Numbered from the stretch's first letter, positions 1 to 6,919 are shown. The stretch is 8,514 bases of DNA from Deltaproteobacteria bacterium (GCA_019313605.1 JAFDAW010000111.1:1-8514); one strand, 5' to 3'. Notes: generated by a model not told the origin, from the sequence alone. Numbers and translations are program-made.

Positions 1-198
1 ACGGCCACGCCGACTGCGGAACCGACACCGACTGCGACGCCGACCGCGGAGCCAACGCCTACGGCCACGCCGACTGCGGAGCCCACGGCAACGCCCACTG
101 CGGAGCCGACGCCGACTGCGACGCCGACCGCGGAGCCGACGCCTACGGCCACGCCGACTGCGGAGCCCACGGCAACGCCGACCGCGACGCCGACACCC
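1..198 (+). repeat. Coding tandem repeat, 84-bp higher-order unit (Thr-Ala-Pro-Glu)
   Basis: Two near-identical 84-bp units (1-84 and 85-168) are followed by a degenerate third copy to about 198. Each unit encodes 28 residues arranged as one 8-residue block (TATPTAEP) and two 10-residue blocks (TPTATPTAEP). By eye the two full units differ at only five bases, all at third codon positions and silent (for example GCC/GCA, GAA/GAG, CCA/CCG). The repeat runs off the left edge, so the true copy number is unknown. The pattern suits slippage or unequal crossing-over with selection to keep the amino-acid pattern. Confidence 0.9.
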
Positions 199-609
199 GA
201 GAACGAGTGTCAGTGCGTGCCGCATCGGATCGTGCCGGCCGGTAATCTGGCGGTTCTGAAGAAGACCCAATCCTCTGGTAGAGGATCGAGCCAGACCAAG
301 AAGGTCGGTGTGGTCCTGAAGGCGAAAGAGAAGAGCCGTGGCGCGTGTCGCCCCGGAACGAGCACGGACACCTTCTCGCTGCGACTCCAGATGGTCGACG
401 ACGATGGCGATGTGATCCTGGACGAGACCCGAGAGGGCCTCACCTGCAATCGCCGGGTCGGCCAGGAGAAGTTCAGGGCCACCTACGAAATCGAGAACTG
501 CGCGGGATCCGAGGCGCCGGACCGGAGATCCAAGGGCCGGGTCACGGTCACCGCAACGACCGACGACGGGAAGTTGGTCTCTCGCCGAACCCTCAAGTGC
601 AACAAGTGA
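1..609 (+). CDS. Thr/Pro/Ala-repeat protein with six-Cys C-terminal domain (5' partial)
   Basis: The reading frame is open from the first base of the window to TGA at 607-609, so only the last 202 residues are seen and the start lies upstream. Residues 1 to about 66 are a low-complexity stretch built from TATPTAEP and TPTATPTAEP units, probably an extended, exposed linker. Residues 70-202 form a different, charged, presumably folded domain with six cysteines: a C-Q-C pair at 70/72, then single cysteines in the contexts GACRP, LTCNR, ENCAG and LKCNK near the C-terminus. An even cysteine number in a probably exported protein suggests disulfides. I do not recognise this C-terminal domain. Such TP-rich linkers are common in secreted or surface proteins of deltaproteobacterial-type and Chloroflexi genomes, so a cell-surface or secreted role is inferred. 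The signal peptide, if there is one, is outside the window. A hairpin 29 bases after the stop may end the transcript. Confidence 0.8.
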   Translation, partial: TATPTAEPTPTATPTAEPTPTATPTAEPTATPTAEPTPTATPTAEPTPTATPTAEPTATPTATPTPENECQCVPHRIVPAGNLAVLKKTQSSGRGSSQTKKVGVVLKAKEKSRGACRPGTSTDTFSLRLQMVDDDGDVILDETREGLTCNRRVGQEKFRATYEIENCAGSEAPDRRSKGRVTVTATTDDGKLVSRRTLKCNK

Positions 610-637
610 GCGGGATCGGCTGAGCTACGCGCAACTC

Positions 638-668
638 GCGGGGGGGCGGTGTATCGCCGCCCTCCCGC
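638..668 (+). terminator. Strong GC hairpin after the repeat-protein gene, probable terminator
   Basis: Bases 638-649 (GCGGGGGGGCGG) pair with 657-668 (CCGCCCTCCCGC) over 12 positions, with one G-T (G-U in RNA) wobble and a 7-base loop. It begins 29 bases after the stop codon of the upstream gene. No T-run follows on the + strand, so it is not a textbook intrinsic terminator. In GC-rich genomes such hairpins often mark transcript ends. It lies between convergent genes and could act on either strand. Confidence 0.5.
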
Positions 669-777
669 ATCGCCCCATCCAAATCCCCCCGCCAGGCGGA
701 TCCGTTCCAGTCGACCCATGGGTTGGAAAACAGTGGGAGGAGTTCGGGGCGCCCAGCTGAATACGGCGGCGTCACGC

Positions 778-798
778 ACTCGAGATCACAACTCGAGT
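778..798. other. Inverted repeat ACTCGAG / CTCGAGT in the convergent intergenic region
   Basis: The 7-base arms at 778-784 and 792-798 are perfect reverse complements around a 7-base spacer. The sequence ACTCGAG also occurs as a direct repeat at 778 and 791, and ACTCGAGT at 791-798 is itself a palindrome. No T-run follows on either strand. It could be part of a bidirectional transcript end or a protein-binding site; nothing nearby decides between them. Confidence 0.35.
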
Positions 799-858
799 CA
801 TTGCGACGCCGTGGGGCAGTACGTTCTTCTCGAAATCGGTTCTAGATCGCGCCCGAAT

Positions 859-890
859 CAGCAGCTCCCATGCAACCGCGGAGCCTGCTG
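859..890 (-). terminator. Possible terminator hairpin just after the beta-barrel gene
   Basis: Bases 859-868 (CAGCAGCTCC) pair with 880-890 (GGAGCCTGCTG) with one bulged base and an 11-base loop. Read on the - strand it starts 6 bases past the TAG stop of the outer-membrane gene, a typical place for a transcript-end hairpin. There is no clear U-tract after it, so the call is tentative. Confidence 0.35.
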
Positions 891-896
891 TTCTTC

Positions 897-1718
897 CTAA
901 AAGCGATACTCGATTCCACCACCGATTGTGAACATCCCGACGCCGCTCGCGTCACCCATCGGAACCAGATAATTGGCATCCAAGTTTACGACGATGTGGT
1001 CGGTCGCGTAGATGTCGAATCCACCGCCGAAGCGAAAAACAAAATCCGTATAGCTGCGGGACTGGATGACCGGCCCAAACATTGGAATCAACGCAGTCTC
1101 ATCGCCGTCCGGAGGCAAGGGTACTTCGGTAACCCCATTAACCCCGGTTCGATTGGTGACCTTCGTGCTGACATTTATCGTCCCCCCGCCCAACAGGAGG
1201 TACGGCTGATAGCGACCCGTCAGCAGATAGGTCTTGATGTCGACGGTGGCGACGAAAATATCGATGTCGTCGCTGCCCATGCCCAGGGGTCCCGACCATT
1301 CGGTGTCGAAGCCTCCGAAATATTCGAACGTGGCGCCCACCGAATATCGGGAGTGACATCGGTAGCCCCCGCGTCCCTTCACGCTCCAACTATCATCCGG
1401 CTGTGCAATCGCCTCGGGACCGGAATAAGTGACGGCGAGTCGCGGCTGATTTGAAAAGATATCGGCAATGCCGTTCACCGGGCGTCGCGAAAAATTCTCT
1501 CCCGCGAAACCCGCGCCAGCACCGATGAAAAATCCCCTTCGATCGAAGTCTTCGGCCGACTCCTCTTCCTCATCGGGTAAATAGACCTGGGTGAGTACAC
1601 AACCGATAGTCGAGAGAGCTCCCATACCAAGGGTGCCGGCGACACCTTTGACTCCATCGGCAAGGGCCGGGGACGCGACGAAATTGAGCACAAACAACGC
1701 AATGGCAATTCGCTTCAC
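897..1718 (-). CDS. Outer-membrane beta-barrel protein (OmpA/OprF-like size and fold)
   Basis: 273 residues, probably inserted in the outer membrane. The GTG start at 1718 is chosen because it is preceded by GAGGGAGG with 9-base spacing and begins a good signal peptide: MKR, a hydrophobic core at residues 4-15, and a likely cut after the ALA at 18-20. Residues 23-47 are Gly-rich and hydrophobic, and 50-57 are strongly acidic (EEEESAED). From residue 62 to the end, alternating aromatic/hydrophobic and Gly-rich stretches look like amphipathic beta-strands (for example RGFFIGAGAGF and GGGFDIY). The protein ends in GGGIEYRF; the terminal phenylalanine is the usual BAM-complex recognition residue. 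The length suits a barrel of about eight strands, with no OmpA-like peptidoglycan domain. Two cysteines (40 and one in GYRCHS) remain. The gene stands alone, convergent with the repeat protein and divergent from the Hdr operon, so the context gives no function. It could be a small porin, an adhesin-like barrel or a structural protein. Confidence 0.8.
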   Translation of the reverse strand: MKRIAIALFVLNFVASPALADGVKGVAGTLGMGALSTIGCVLTQVYLPDEEEESAEDFDRRGFFIGAGAGFAGENFSRRPVNGIADIFSNQPRLAVTYSGPEAIAQPDDSWSVKGRGGYRCHSRYSVGATFEYFGGFDTEWSGPLGMGSDDIDIFVATVDIKTYLLTGRYQPYLLLGGGTINVSTKVTNRTGVNGVTEVPLPPDGDETALIPMFGPVIQSRSYTDFVFRFGGGFDIYATDHIVVNLDANYLVPMGDASGVGMFTIGGGIEYRF

Positions 1719-1727
1719 GACTAGATG

Positions 1728-1735
1728 CCTCCCTC
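1728..1735 (-). promoter_or_regulatory. Ribosome binding site deciding the GTG start of the barrel gene
   Basis: Read on the - strand this is GAGGGAGG, a strong Shine-Dalgarno match, followed by 9 bases and then GTG. It supports the GTG start, which also gives the complete signal peptide. Confidence 0.75.
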
Positions 1736-1956
1736 GATATGCCCGGGGTCCTCACCGCGATGCTGGCGCGAACCGCCCTCTGTGTTCACCGATCGCGTCA
1801 TGGAGAGCGTGAACGGAAATGAAGCAGCCCTCTCAGCTTCGGAAGCAGCTAAAAGCGCTCTAAACCACGTAATAGCACTTCCATCGGTCTTTACGTCATC
1901 GATTGGGGAGGCGCTCACGGCCTGCGCCCGTCTCGAGGTCGCTGTGTCGGAGGACT

Positions 1957-1990
1957 GGGGCAAATAGGGGCATTGGGGCATATCGCCCCA
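1957..1990. promoter_or_regulatory. GGGGCA triple repeat and TGGGGC-N5-GCCCCA inverted repeat, possible operator
   Basis: GGGGCA occurs three times at 1957, 1967 and 1975, the starts 10 and 8 bases apart (about one helical turn). The last copy forms a perfect inverted repeat with 1985-1990: TGGGGC, 5-base spacer, GCCCCA. Spaced repeats of this kind often bind a regulator. It lies 211 bases before the TTG start of the HdrA fusion and about 240 bases from the barrel gene start, so either gene could be the target. The binding protein is unknown. Confidence 0.35.
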
Positions 1991-2190
1991 TCTAAGACGA
2001 GCACAAAATGGCTTCCGGCCAGTTGAAAGCTCGCCTCGTGCGATATGAGCGCGCCACAGCCTTCGACTCCGATGGCAGCACCTTTGCAATATAACCGCCC
2101 GTATCTGATGGGGAGCTTCGCGATAACGTGATTGAAACCGATGGCGGCCGGCCTCGCTTCGCTCGAGGCAGGGCGACCGCCACGCTGATC

Positions 2191-2196
2191 GAGGGA
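2191..2196 (+). promoter_or_regulatory. Ribosome binding site deciding the TTG start of the HdrA fusion
   Basis: GAGGGA precedes TTG at 2201; the GAGG core is 6 bases from the start codon. An in-frame TGA at 2186-2188 rules out any start further upstream. The next good start, ATG at 2303, has no visible Shine-Dalgarno sequence. Confidence 0.7.
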
Positions 2197-2200
2197 ACGC

Positions 2201-5200
2201 TTGGCGACTTTTGAAGCGGAGCAGAATCAGTCGACCTCCTGTTCGCAGCGGGGTTCGGAGTGCAACGCACCGGACACAGATGGAGCCGTCGTTGGCGCCG
2301 TAATGGTGGTGGGCGGTGGCATCGCCGGCATGCAGTCGTCGCTCGATCTGGCCGACGCGGGCTACAAGGTCTATCTGGTCGAGAAGCAGTCCGCCATCGG
2401 CGGCCACATGGCGCAGCTCGACAAGACCTTTCCCACCAACGACTGCGCGATGTGCACGATCTCGCCACGGCTGGTGGAGGTGGGGCGCCACCCCGACATC
2501 GAGCTTCTGACCGACAGCGAAGTCGTCTCGGTCGATGGTGAAGCGGGCGACTTCAAGGCGCAGATACGGACCCGGTCGCGCTTCATCGACGCCGACAAGT
2601 GCAATGGATGCGGCGCCTGCGCCGAAGTCTGCCCGGTACCAGTCTCCAATGGCTTCAATATTCAACTCGACCAGCGGCGTGCGGCCTTCAAGCTCTATCC
2701 CCAGGCCACGCCCAACGCCTATGCGATCGAAAAGCGCGGCGTAGCCCCGTGCCGCGACGCGTGCCCGGCGGGCCAACGCGCGCAGGGCTACATCGCGCTG
2801 GTTCGCGAGGGCCGCATCGAAGACGCGATGCGCACGATCAAGGAAGATAATCCGTTTCCGGCGATCTGCGGTCGTGTTTGCAACCGCCCCTGCGAAACCG
2901 CGTGCAGCCGGGCCAAGGTGGATGAAGCGATCAACATCCGCGGCCTCAAGCGCTTCGTCACCGACACCATCTACGCCCAGCCGCGCGTGGCCCCCGAGCC
3001 GGTGCCGCGCCGCTTCGACGAGCGCATCGCGATCATCGGAGCCGGTCCGTGTGGTTTGACGGCCGCTCAGGATCTGTGCGTGGACGGCTACGGCGTGACG
3101 GTTTTCGAGGCGCTGCCGACGGCGGGCGGAATGTTGCGCTTCGGCGTTCCCGAATACCGCTTGCCCGCCGCCGTCGTGGACCGCGAGGTACAGGACATCC
3201 TCGACCTCGGCGTGGAGCTGCGCACGAACACGCCCGTCACGAGTCTCGAAGATCTGTTCGACGACGGCTTCAAGGCCGTCCTAGTCGCCGCCGGCGCCCA
3301 GGAGGGAATCCGACTGGGCATCCCCGGTGCAAACCTCGACGGCGTGCTGATCAACACCCACTTCCTGCGCGACGTAAGACTCGCAGAGATCGACGAGAAC
3401 GCGAACGACCCGCGGCCCGAGATCCAGGGCAAGCGCGTGCTGGTGATCGGCGGTGGCGATGTCGCCATCGACGTGGCGCGCACCGCGCTACGCCTCGATG
3501 CCGCCGAAGTGCACATGGCCTGCCTCGAAAGCGGCGACGGCATGCCCGCATCGAAGCAAGAAATCCGCGAAGCACTCGAGGAAGGCATCCAGATTCACGA
3601 CGGGCGCACCTTCCAGCAAATCATCGACGACGGCAACGGAAAGGCAGCCGGCGTCGAGTGCCAGCGCGTCGAACGCTTCGACTTCGGATCGGACGGTCGA
3701 TTGAACGTGCAGACCGAAGCGAACTCGGAGCACGTGCTGCCCGCCGACGTGGTGATCTTCTCCGTTGGCCAGCGCGTCGGCCTCGCCTTCCTCCCCGAGG
3801 GCACCGGGGTCGAGCTCGCGCCGAACCGCACCGTCGCCATCGATCCCAATACGTATGCAACCGCACGCCCCGGAGTCTTCGCTGCGGGCGACAGCACCAG
3901 CGGCACCTCCTTCGTCATCGAAGCCGTGGCCAGCGGACACCGCAGCGCCGAGGCGATCCAGCACTTCCTGCGCGGCGAGCCACTGGCAGAGGAAACACCC
4001 GCCGAAAAGCCTCCGGTGGCTGAGCTGAGCCAATCGGAACTCGATGGGCAGGTGGAGCGCGGCGAGATCGTGCGCGCGCCGCGCGTGCCAAGCCCTGAGC
4101 GGAAGCCCGACGAACGCCGCGGTGACTTCGGCGAGGTTGAAGCCGGCTACACCGCGGAGCAAGCCGCCGCCGAGGCGGCGCGTTGCTTGTCGTGCGGCGT
4201 GTGTTCGGAGTGCCTGAGTTGCTTCCACGCCTGCGGCGTCGACGCGATCAATCTCGACATGGCGGACGCCACGCGCGAAGTCGAGGTGGGCGCAGTGATC
4301 CTGGCGCCAGGCTTCGAGGCGTACCGCGCCGAACTCTCCGAGGAGTACGGTCTCGGGCGCTATCCAAACGTAATCTCTTCGCTCCAGTACGAGCGCCTGC
4401 TCAGCGCCTCGGGCCCGACCGCCGGGCACGTGCAGCGCCCTTCAGACGGAGCCAAGCCGAAAAAGATCGCCTTCCTGCAGTGCGTCGGATCGCGCGATGC
4501 TTCGCACGATTACTGCTCGACGGTCTGCTGCATGTACGCCGCCAAGCAGGCCGTCATGACCCTCGAGCACGAGCCCGACACCCAGATTCACGTGTTCATG
4601 ATGGACATGCGCGCCTTCGGCAAGAACTTCGAGGCCTACTACCAGCGGGCCCGCGAGATGGACGGCATCGAGTACACGCGCTGCCGCATCTCGGGACTCA
4701 AGGAAAGCCATGCGAGTGGGAACCTCGCGCTCCAATACGTGGTGGGCACCCAGGCGCCGGATGCAGACGCACCGTTGCAGATCTCGGGCGGCTCGCAGGT
4801 TCGCGAAGAAGAATTCGACATGGTGGTGCTCTCGGTTGGCATGGAGATCTCTGAGAGTGTCAAGAATCTGGGCCATCGACTCGGCGTGCAGCTCGACGAG
4901 CACGGATTCTGCAACACCGTGCAGTTCGACCCCCTGCAGACCAGTCGACAAGGCATCTACGCGATTGGCCCCTTCCGCGAGCCGCGGGACATCTCTGAGT
5001 CGATCGTCGAGGCCAGCGGCGCGGCGGCTGCAGCGGGAGGCTTGCTGACCCGATCACGCGATTCGCTGACGCAGGAGACGGTCTTCCCGCCGGAACGCGA
5101 CGTCACCGGGGAAGAACCGCGCACCGCAGTGTTCGTGTGCCGCTGCGGATCCAACATTGGCGGCTATCTCGACGTGACGAACGTGGCCGAGTACGCCAGC

Positions 5201-6919
5201 GACCTGCCCGGCGTAATCCACTCCGAGGAGAAAATCTACGCCTGCTCGCAGGACTCGATCGTCGACATCGCCGACAAGGTGAAGGAGTTGGGCGCGAACC
5301 GCGTCGTCGTGGCGAGCTGCACACCTCTCACCCACGCGCCGCTGTTCGAGAGCAGCATCCGAAACGCCGGTCTCAACCCGAATCTCTTCGAAATGGCCAA
5401 CATCCGCAACCAGTGTTCCTGGGTGCACGGCCAGGATTGGGATGGGGCGACCGCGAAGGCCAAAGACCTGGTGCGCATGGCGACTGCGCGCAGCAGCGAA
5501 CTCGAACCGCTCACCACGTCGGAAATGCCGATGACCAAGTCTGCACTGGTCATCGGCGGTGGCATCGCCGGCATGAGCGCTGCGCTGTCCCTCGCCGAGC
5601 AGGGATTTCCCGTGGATCTGGTCGAGAAGACCGATCAACTCGGCGGAAACGTGCGCAACCTGCACTTCGGCATCGACGAATTTGCGGATCAGGGAAGCCT
5701 TCCACGTGAAGGCGCCGCGGCGTCGACCAGCCCCCAGGAGTTCCTGACGGAGCTGATCGGCAAGATCGAGGATGAGCCGCGCATCACCCTCCACCTGGAG
5801 TCGCAGCTCACCTCCACGGTCGGCTTCATGGGAAACTTCACCACAACCTTGGAACGAACTTCGGCGGGTGGCGATGCAACCCAAAGCGAAGTGAAACACG
5901 GCGTTGCGATTCTATGCACCGGCGGCGTTGAGTATCGCGGCGACGAATACGGATACGGAACCAGTCCGAACATCGTCACCGGGCTCGAGTTCGAGGAGAT
6001 CCTCGCTGAACACACAAGGCTGCCGAAGGAGGAGTGCAGCCGGCCGCTTCCCAAGTCCATCGCAATGGTCCTGTGCGTGGGTCCGGCCGAGCAATTTTGC
6101 GGACGCATCTGCTGCTCGTCCGCCCTCAAGAACGCCTTGGCGCTCAAGCGCCTCGACCCGGCGGCACAAATCACGATTCTCTTCCGTGAAATGCGTAGCT
6201 ACGGTTTCAAGGAGCGGCTCCACACCCAGGCGCGAGATAGCGGCGTGGCCTTCGTCCACTACGACGAATCGAGTCGACCCGAAGTGCGGATACTGGATGC
6301 GCCGGAGTCTGGCGACTCCGCTCTGGAAATCCGCGTCTGGGAAGAAGTTCTCGGCCGCGAGCTCACGCTGCAACCCGACATGCTCGTCCTCAGCAATCCC
6401 GTCGTCCCGGCGCCGGCGGCGCAGGAGATGAACAAGCGGCTGAAGGTTCAACTGGACGGGAACGGCTTCTTCCTGGAGGCGCACGCCAAACTGCGACCGA
6501 TCGATTTTGCCTCGGACGGGCTCTTCATGGCCGGCCTGGCCCACTATCCGAAGTTCCTCGACGAGTCGATCGTGCAAGCGCAGGCGGCCGCAGCGCGGGC
6601 TTCGACCCTGCTGGCCCACGATACGATCACCACAGGCGGAAAGATCGCCTGCATCGATCCCTCCCTTTGCGTCGCCTGCCTCACCTGCGTGCGCGCCTGC
6701 GCATACGGGGTGCCGAGGATCGACGGAGAACTCACGGGAGTGGGAGGCATCGAGGGCGCGGCCAAGATCGAACCCGCGCTCTGCCAAGGCTGCGGTATTT
6801 GCGCCGCTGCGTGCCCTGCCGGTGCCATCCAACTGATGCACTACACCGACGCACAGGTGATGTCGAAGGTCGACGCACTGATGCGCGAGGATCCGCCCGA
6901 GGAGACTCCGACGGCATGA
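2201..6919 (+). CDS. hdrA: HdrA-GltD/NfnB-HdrA fusion, multi-FAD multi-[Fe-S] electron-transfer subunit
   Basis: 1572 residues, probably cytoplasmic, in three modules. (1) First HdrA, split: FAD site GGGIAGM (38-44), NDCAMCTISP with C82/C85, and a ferredoxin motif at C134, C137, C140, C144. It resumes after the insert with a Cys-rich motif at 662-678 and the HdrA core, including CVGSRD and YCSTVCC (761-777), to about 945. (2) Inserted GltD/NfnB-like oxidoreductase, about 178-592: an Fe-S domain (C184, C188, C223, C227, C231, C235), FAD site GAGPCG (280-285), NAD(P) site GGGDVAID (417-424) and AAGDSTSGTS (561-570). (3) Second HdrA, about 975-1572: N-terminal domain with C980/C982, C1015, C1040 and C1072, FAD site GGGIAGM (1119-1125), VLCVG...CGRICC (1290-1305), and two C-terminal [4Fe-4S] motifs (C1490-C1500 and C1528-C1538). 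Known family role: HdrA carries the bifurcating flavin in heterodisulfide reductase complexes, and NfnB/GltD modules oxidise NAD(P)H. I infer a self-contained NAD(P)H-to-ferredoxin/MetVF electron hub with three flavins. The module boundaries are approximate. It starts with TTG, and its stop overlaps the mvhD start. HdrB/HdrC-type partners are not in view. Confidence 0.93.
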   Translation: MATFEAEQNQSTSCSQRGSECNAPDTDGAVVGAVMVVGGGIAGMQSSLDLADAGYKVYLVEKQSAIGGHMAQLDKTFPTNDCAMCTISPRLVEVGRHPDIELLTDSEVVSVDGEAGDFKAQIRTRSRFIDADKCNGCGACAEVCPVPVSNGFNIQLDQRRAAFKLYPQATPNAYAIEKRGVAPCRDACPAGQRAQGYIALVREGRIEDAMRTIKEDNPFPAICGRVCNRPCETACSRAKVDEAINIRGLKRFVTDTIYAQPRVAPEPVPRRFDERIAIIGAGPCGLTAAQDLCVDGYGVTVFEALPTAGGMLRFGVPEYRLPAAVVDREVQDILDLGVELRTNTPVTSLEDLFDDGFKAVLVAAGAQEGIRLGIPGANLDGVLINTHFLRDVRLAEIDENANDPRPEIQGKRVLVIGGGDVAIDVARTALRLDAAEVHMACLESGDGMPASKQEIREALEEGIQIHDGRTFQQIIDDGNGKAAGVECQRVERFDFGSDGRLNVQTEANSEHVLPADVVIFSVGQRVGLAFLPEGTGVELAPNRTVAIDPNTYATARPGVFAAGDSTSGTSFVIEAVASGHRSAEAIQHFLRGEPLAEETPAEKPPVAELSQSELDGQVERGEIVRAPRVPSPERKPDERRGDFGEVEAGYTAEQAAAEAARCLSCGVCSECLSCFHACGVDAINLDMADATREVEVGAVILAPGFEAYRAELSEEYGLGRYPNVISSLQYERLLSASGPTAGHVQRPSDGAKPKKIAFLQCVGSRDASHDYCSTVCCMYAAKQAVMTLEHEPDTQIHVFMMDMRAFGKNFEAYYQRAREMDGIEYTRCRISGLKESHASGNLALQYVVGTQAPDADAPLQISGGSQVREEEFDMVVLSVGMEISESVKNLGHRLGVQLDEHGFCNTVQFDPLQTSRQGIYAIGPFREPRDISESIVEASGAAAAAGGLLTRSRDSLTQETVFPPERDVTGEEPRTAVFVCRCGSNIGGYLDVTNVAEYASDLPGVIHSEEKIYACSQDSIVDIADKVKELGANRVVVASCTPLTHAPLFESSIRNAGLNPNLFEMANIRNQCSWVHGQDWDGATAKAKDLVRMATARSSELEPLTTSEMPMTKSALVIGGGIAGMSAALSLAEQGFPVDLVEKTDQLGGNVRNLHFGIDEFADQGSLPREGAAASTSPQEFLTELIGKIEDEPRITLHLESQLTSTVGFMGNFTTTLERTSAGGDATQSEVKHGVAILCTGGVEYRGDEYGYGTSPNIVTGLEFEEILAEHTRLPKEECSRPLPKSIAMVLCVGPAEQFCGRICCSSALKNALALKRLDPAAQITILFREMRSYGFKERLHTQARDSGVAFVHYDESSRPEVRILDAPESGDSALEIRVWEEVLGRELTLQPDMLVLSNPVVPAPAAQEMNKRLKVQLDGNGFFLEAHAKLRPIDFASDGLFMAGLAHYPKFLDESIVQAQAAAARASTLLAHDTITTGGKIACIDPSLCVACLTCVRACAYGVPRIDGELTGVGGIEGAAKIEPALCQGCGICAAACPAGAIQLMHYTDAQVMSKVDALMREDPPEETPTA

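Larger units (their letters stand above)
1719..2200. other. Divergent intergenic region, no convincing gene
   Basis: These 482 bases separate the barrel gene (- strand) from the HdrA fusion (+ strand). Open frames cross it on both strands but lack family-like sequence and convincing ribosome sites, so I call no gene. It should hold both promoters. Visible elements are the GGGGCA cluster and palindrome-like site at 1957-1990, a TATAAC at 2090-2095 that could be a -10 box for the Hdr operon (no good -35 at the right distance), a 6-bp inverted repeat at 2151-2169 (GCCTCG / CGAGGC, 7-base loop) just before the TTG start, and a weak ACGTAA/TTACGT pair at 1867-1896. Confidence 0.6.

Noticed and set aside
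1..198. CRISPR-like array
   Set aside because: The repeats are contiguous, in frame and have no unique spacers; they encode a TP-rich linker.
870..1454. Open frame of 194 codons on the + strand opposite the barrel gene
   Set aside because: The - strand frame has a signal peptide, beta-strand pattern, C-terminal Phe and a strong Shine-Dalgarno site; this frame has none of these.
1867..1896. ACGTAA ... TTACGT inverted repeat
   Set aside because: The arms are only 6 bases with an 18-base spacer and no nearby support, so it may well be chance.
1725..1967. Possible 80-residue protein in the divergent intergenic region, + strand
   Set aside because: There is no convincing ribosome site or recognisable sequence, and it begins inside the Shine-Dalgarno region of the barrel gene.
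1721..2776. Long open frame on the - strand (351 codons) across the divergent intergenic region and the start of hdrA
   Set aside because: It overlaps 570 bases of clear HdrA coding sequence, has a composition typical of an antisense frame in GC-rich DNA, and shows no family motifs.
3049..4023. Open frame of 324 codons on the + strand inside hdrA
   Set aside because: It is an arginine-rich out-of-frame translation of the GltD-like module, with no motifs of its own.
3488..4429. Open frame of 313 codons on the - strand inside hdrA
   Set aside because: It is antisense to the GltD-like module. Its length comes from low stop-codon density at high GC.
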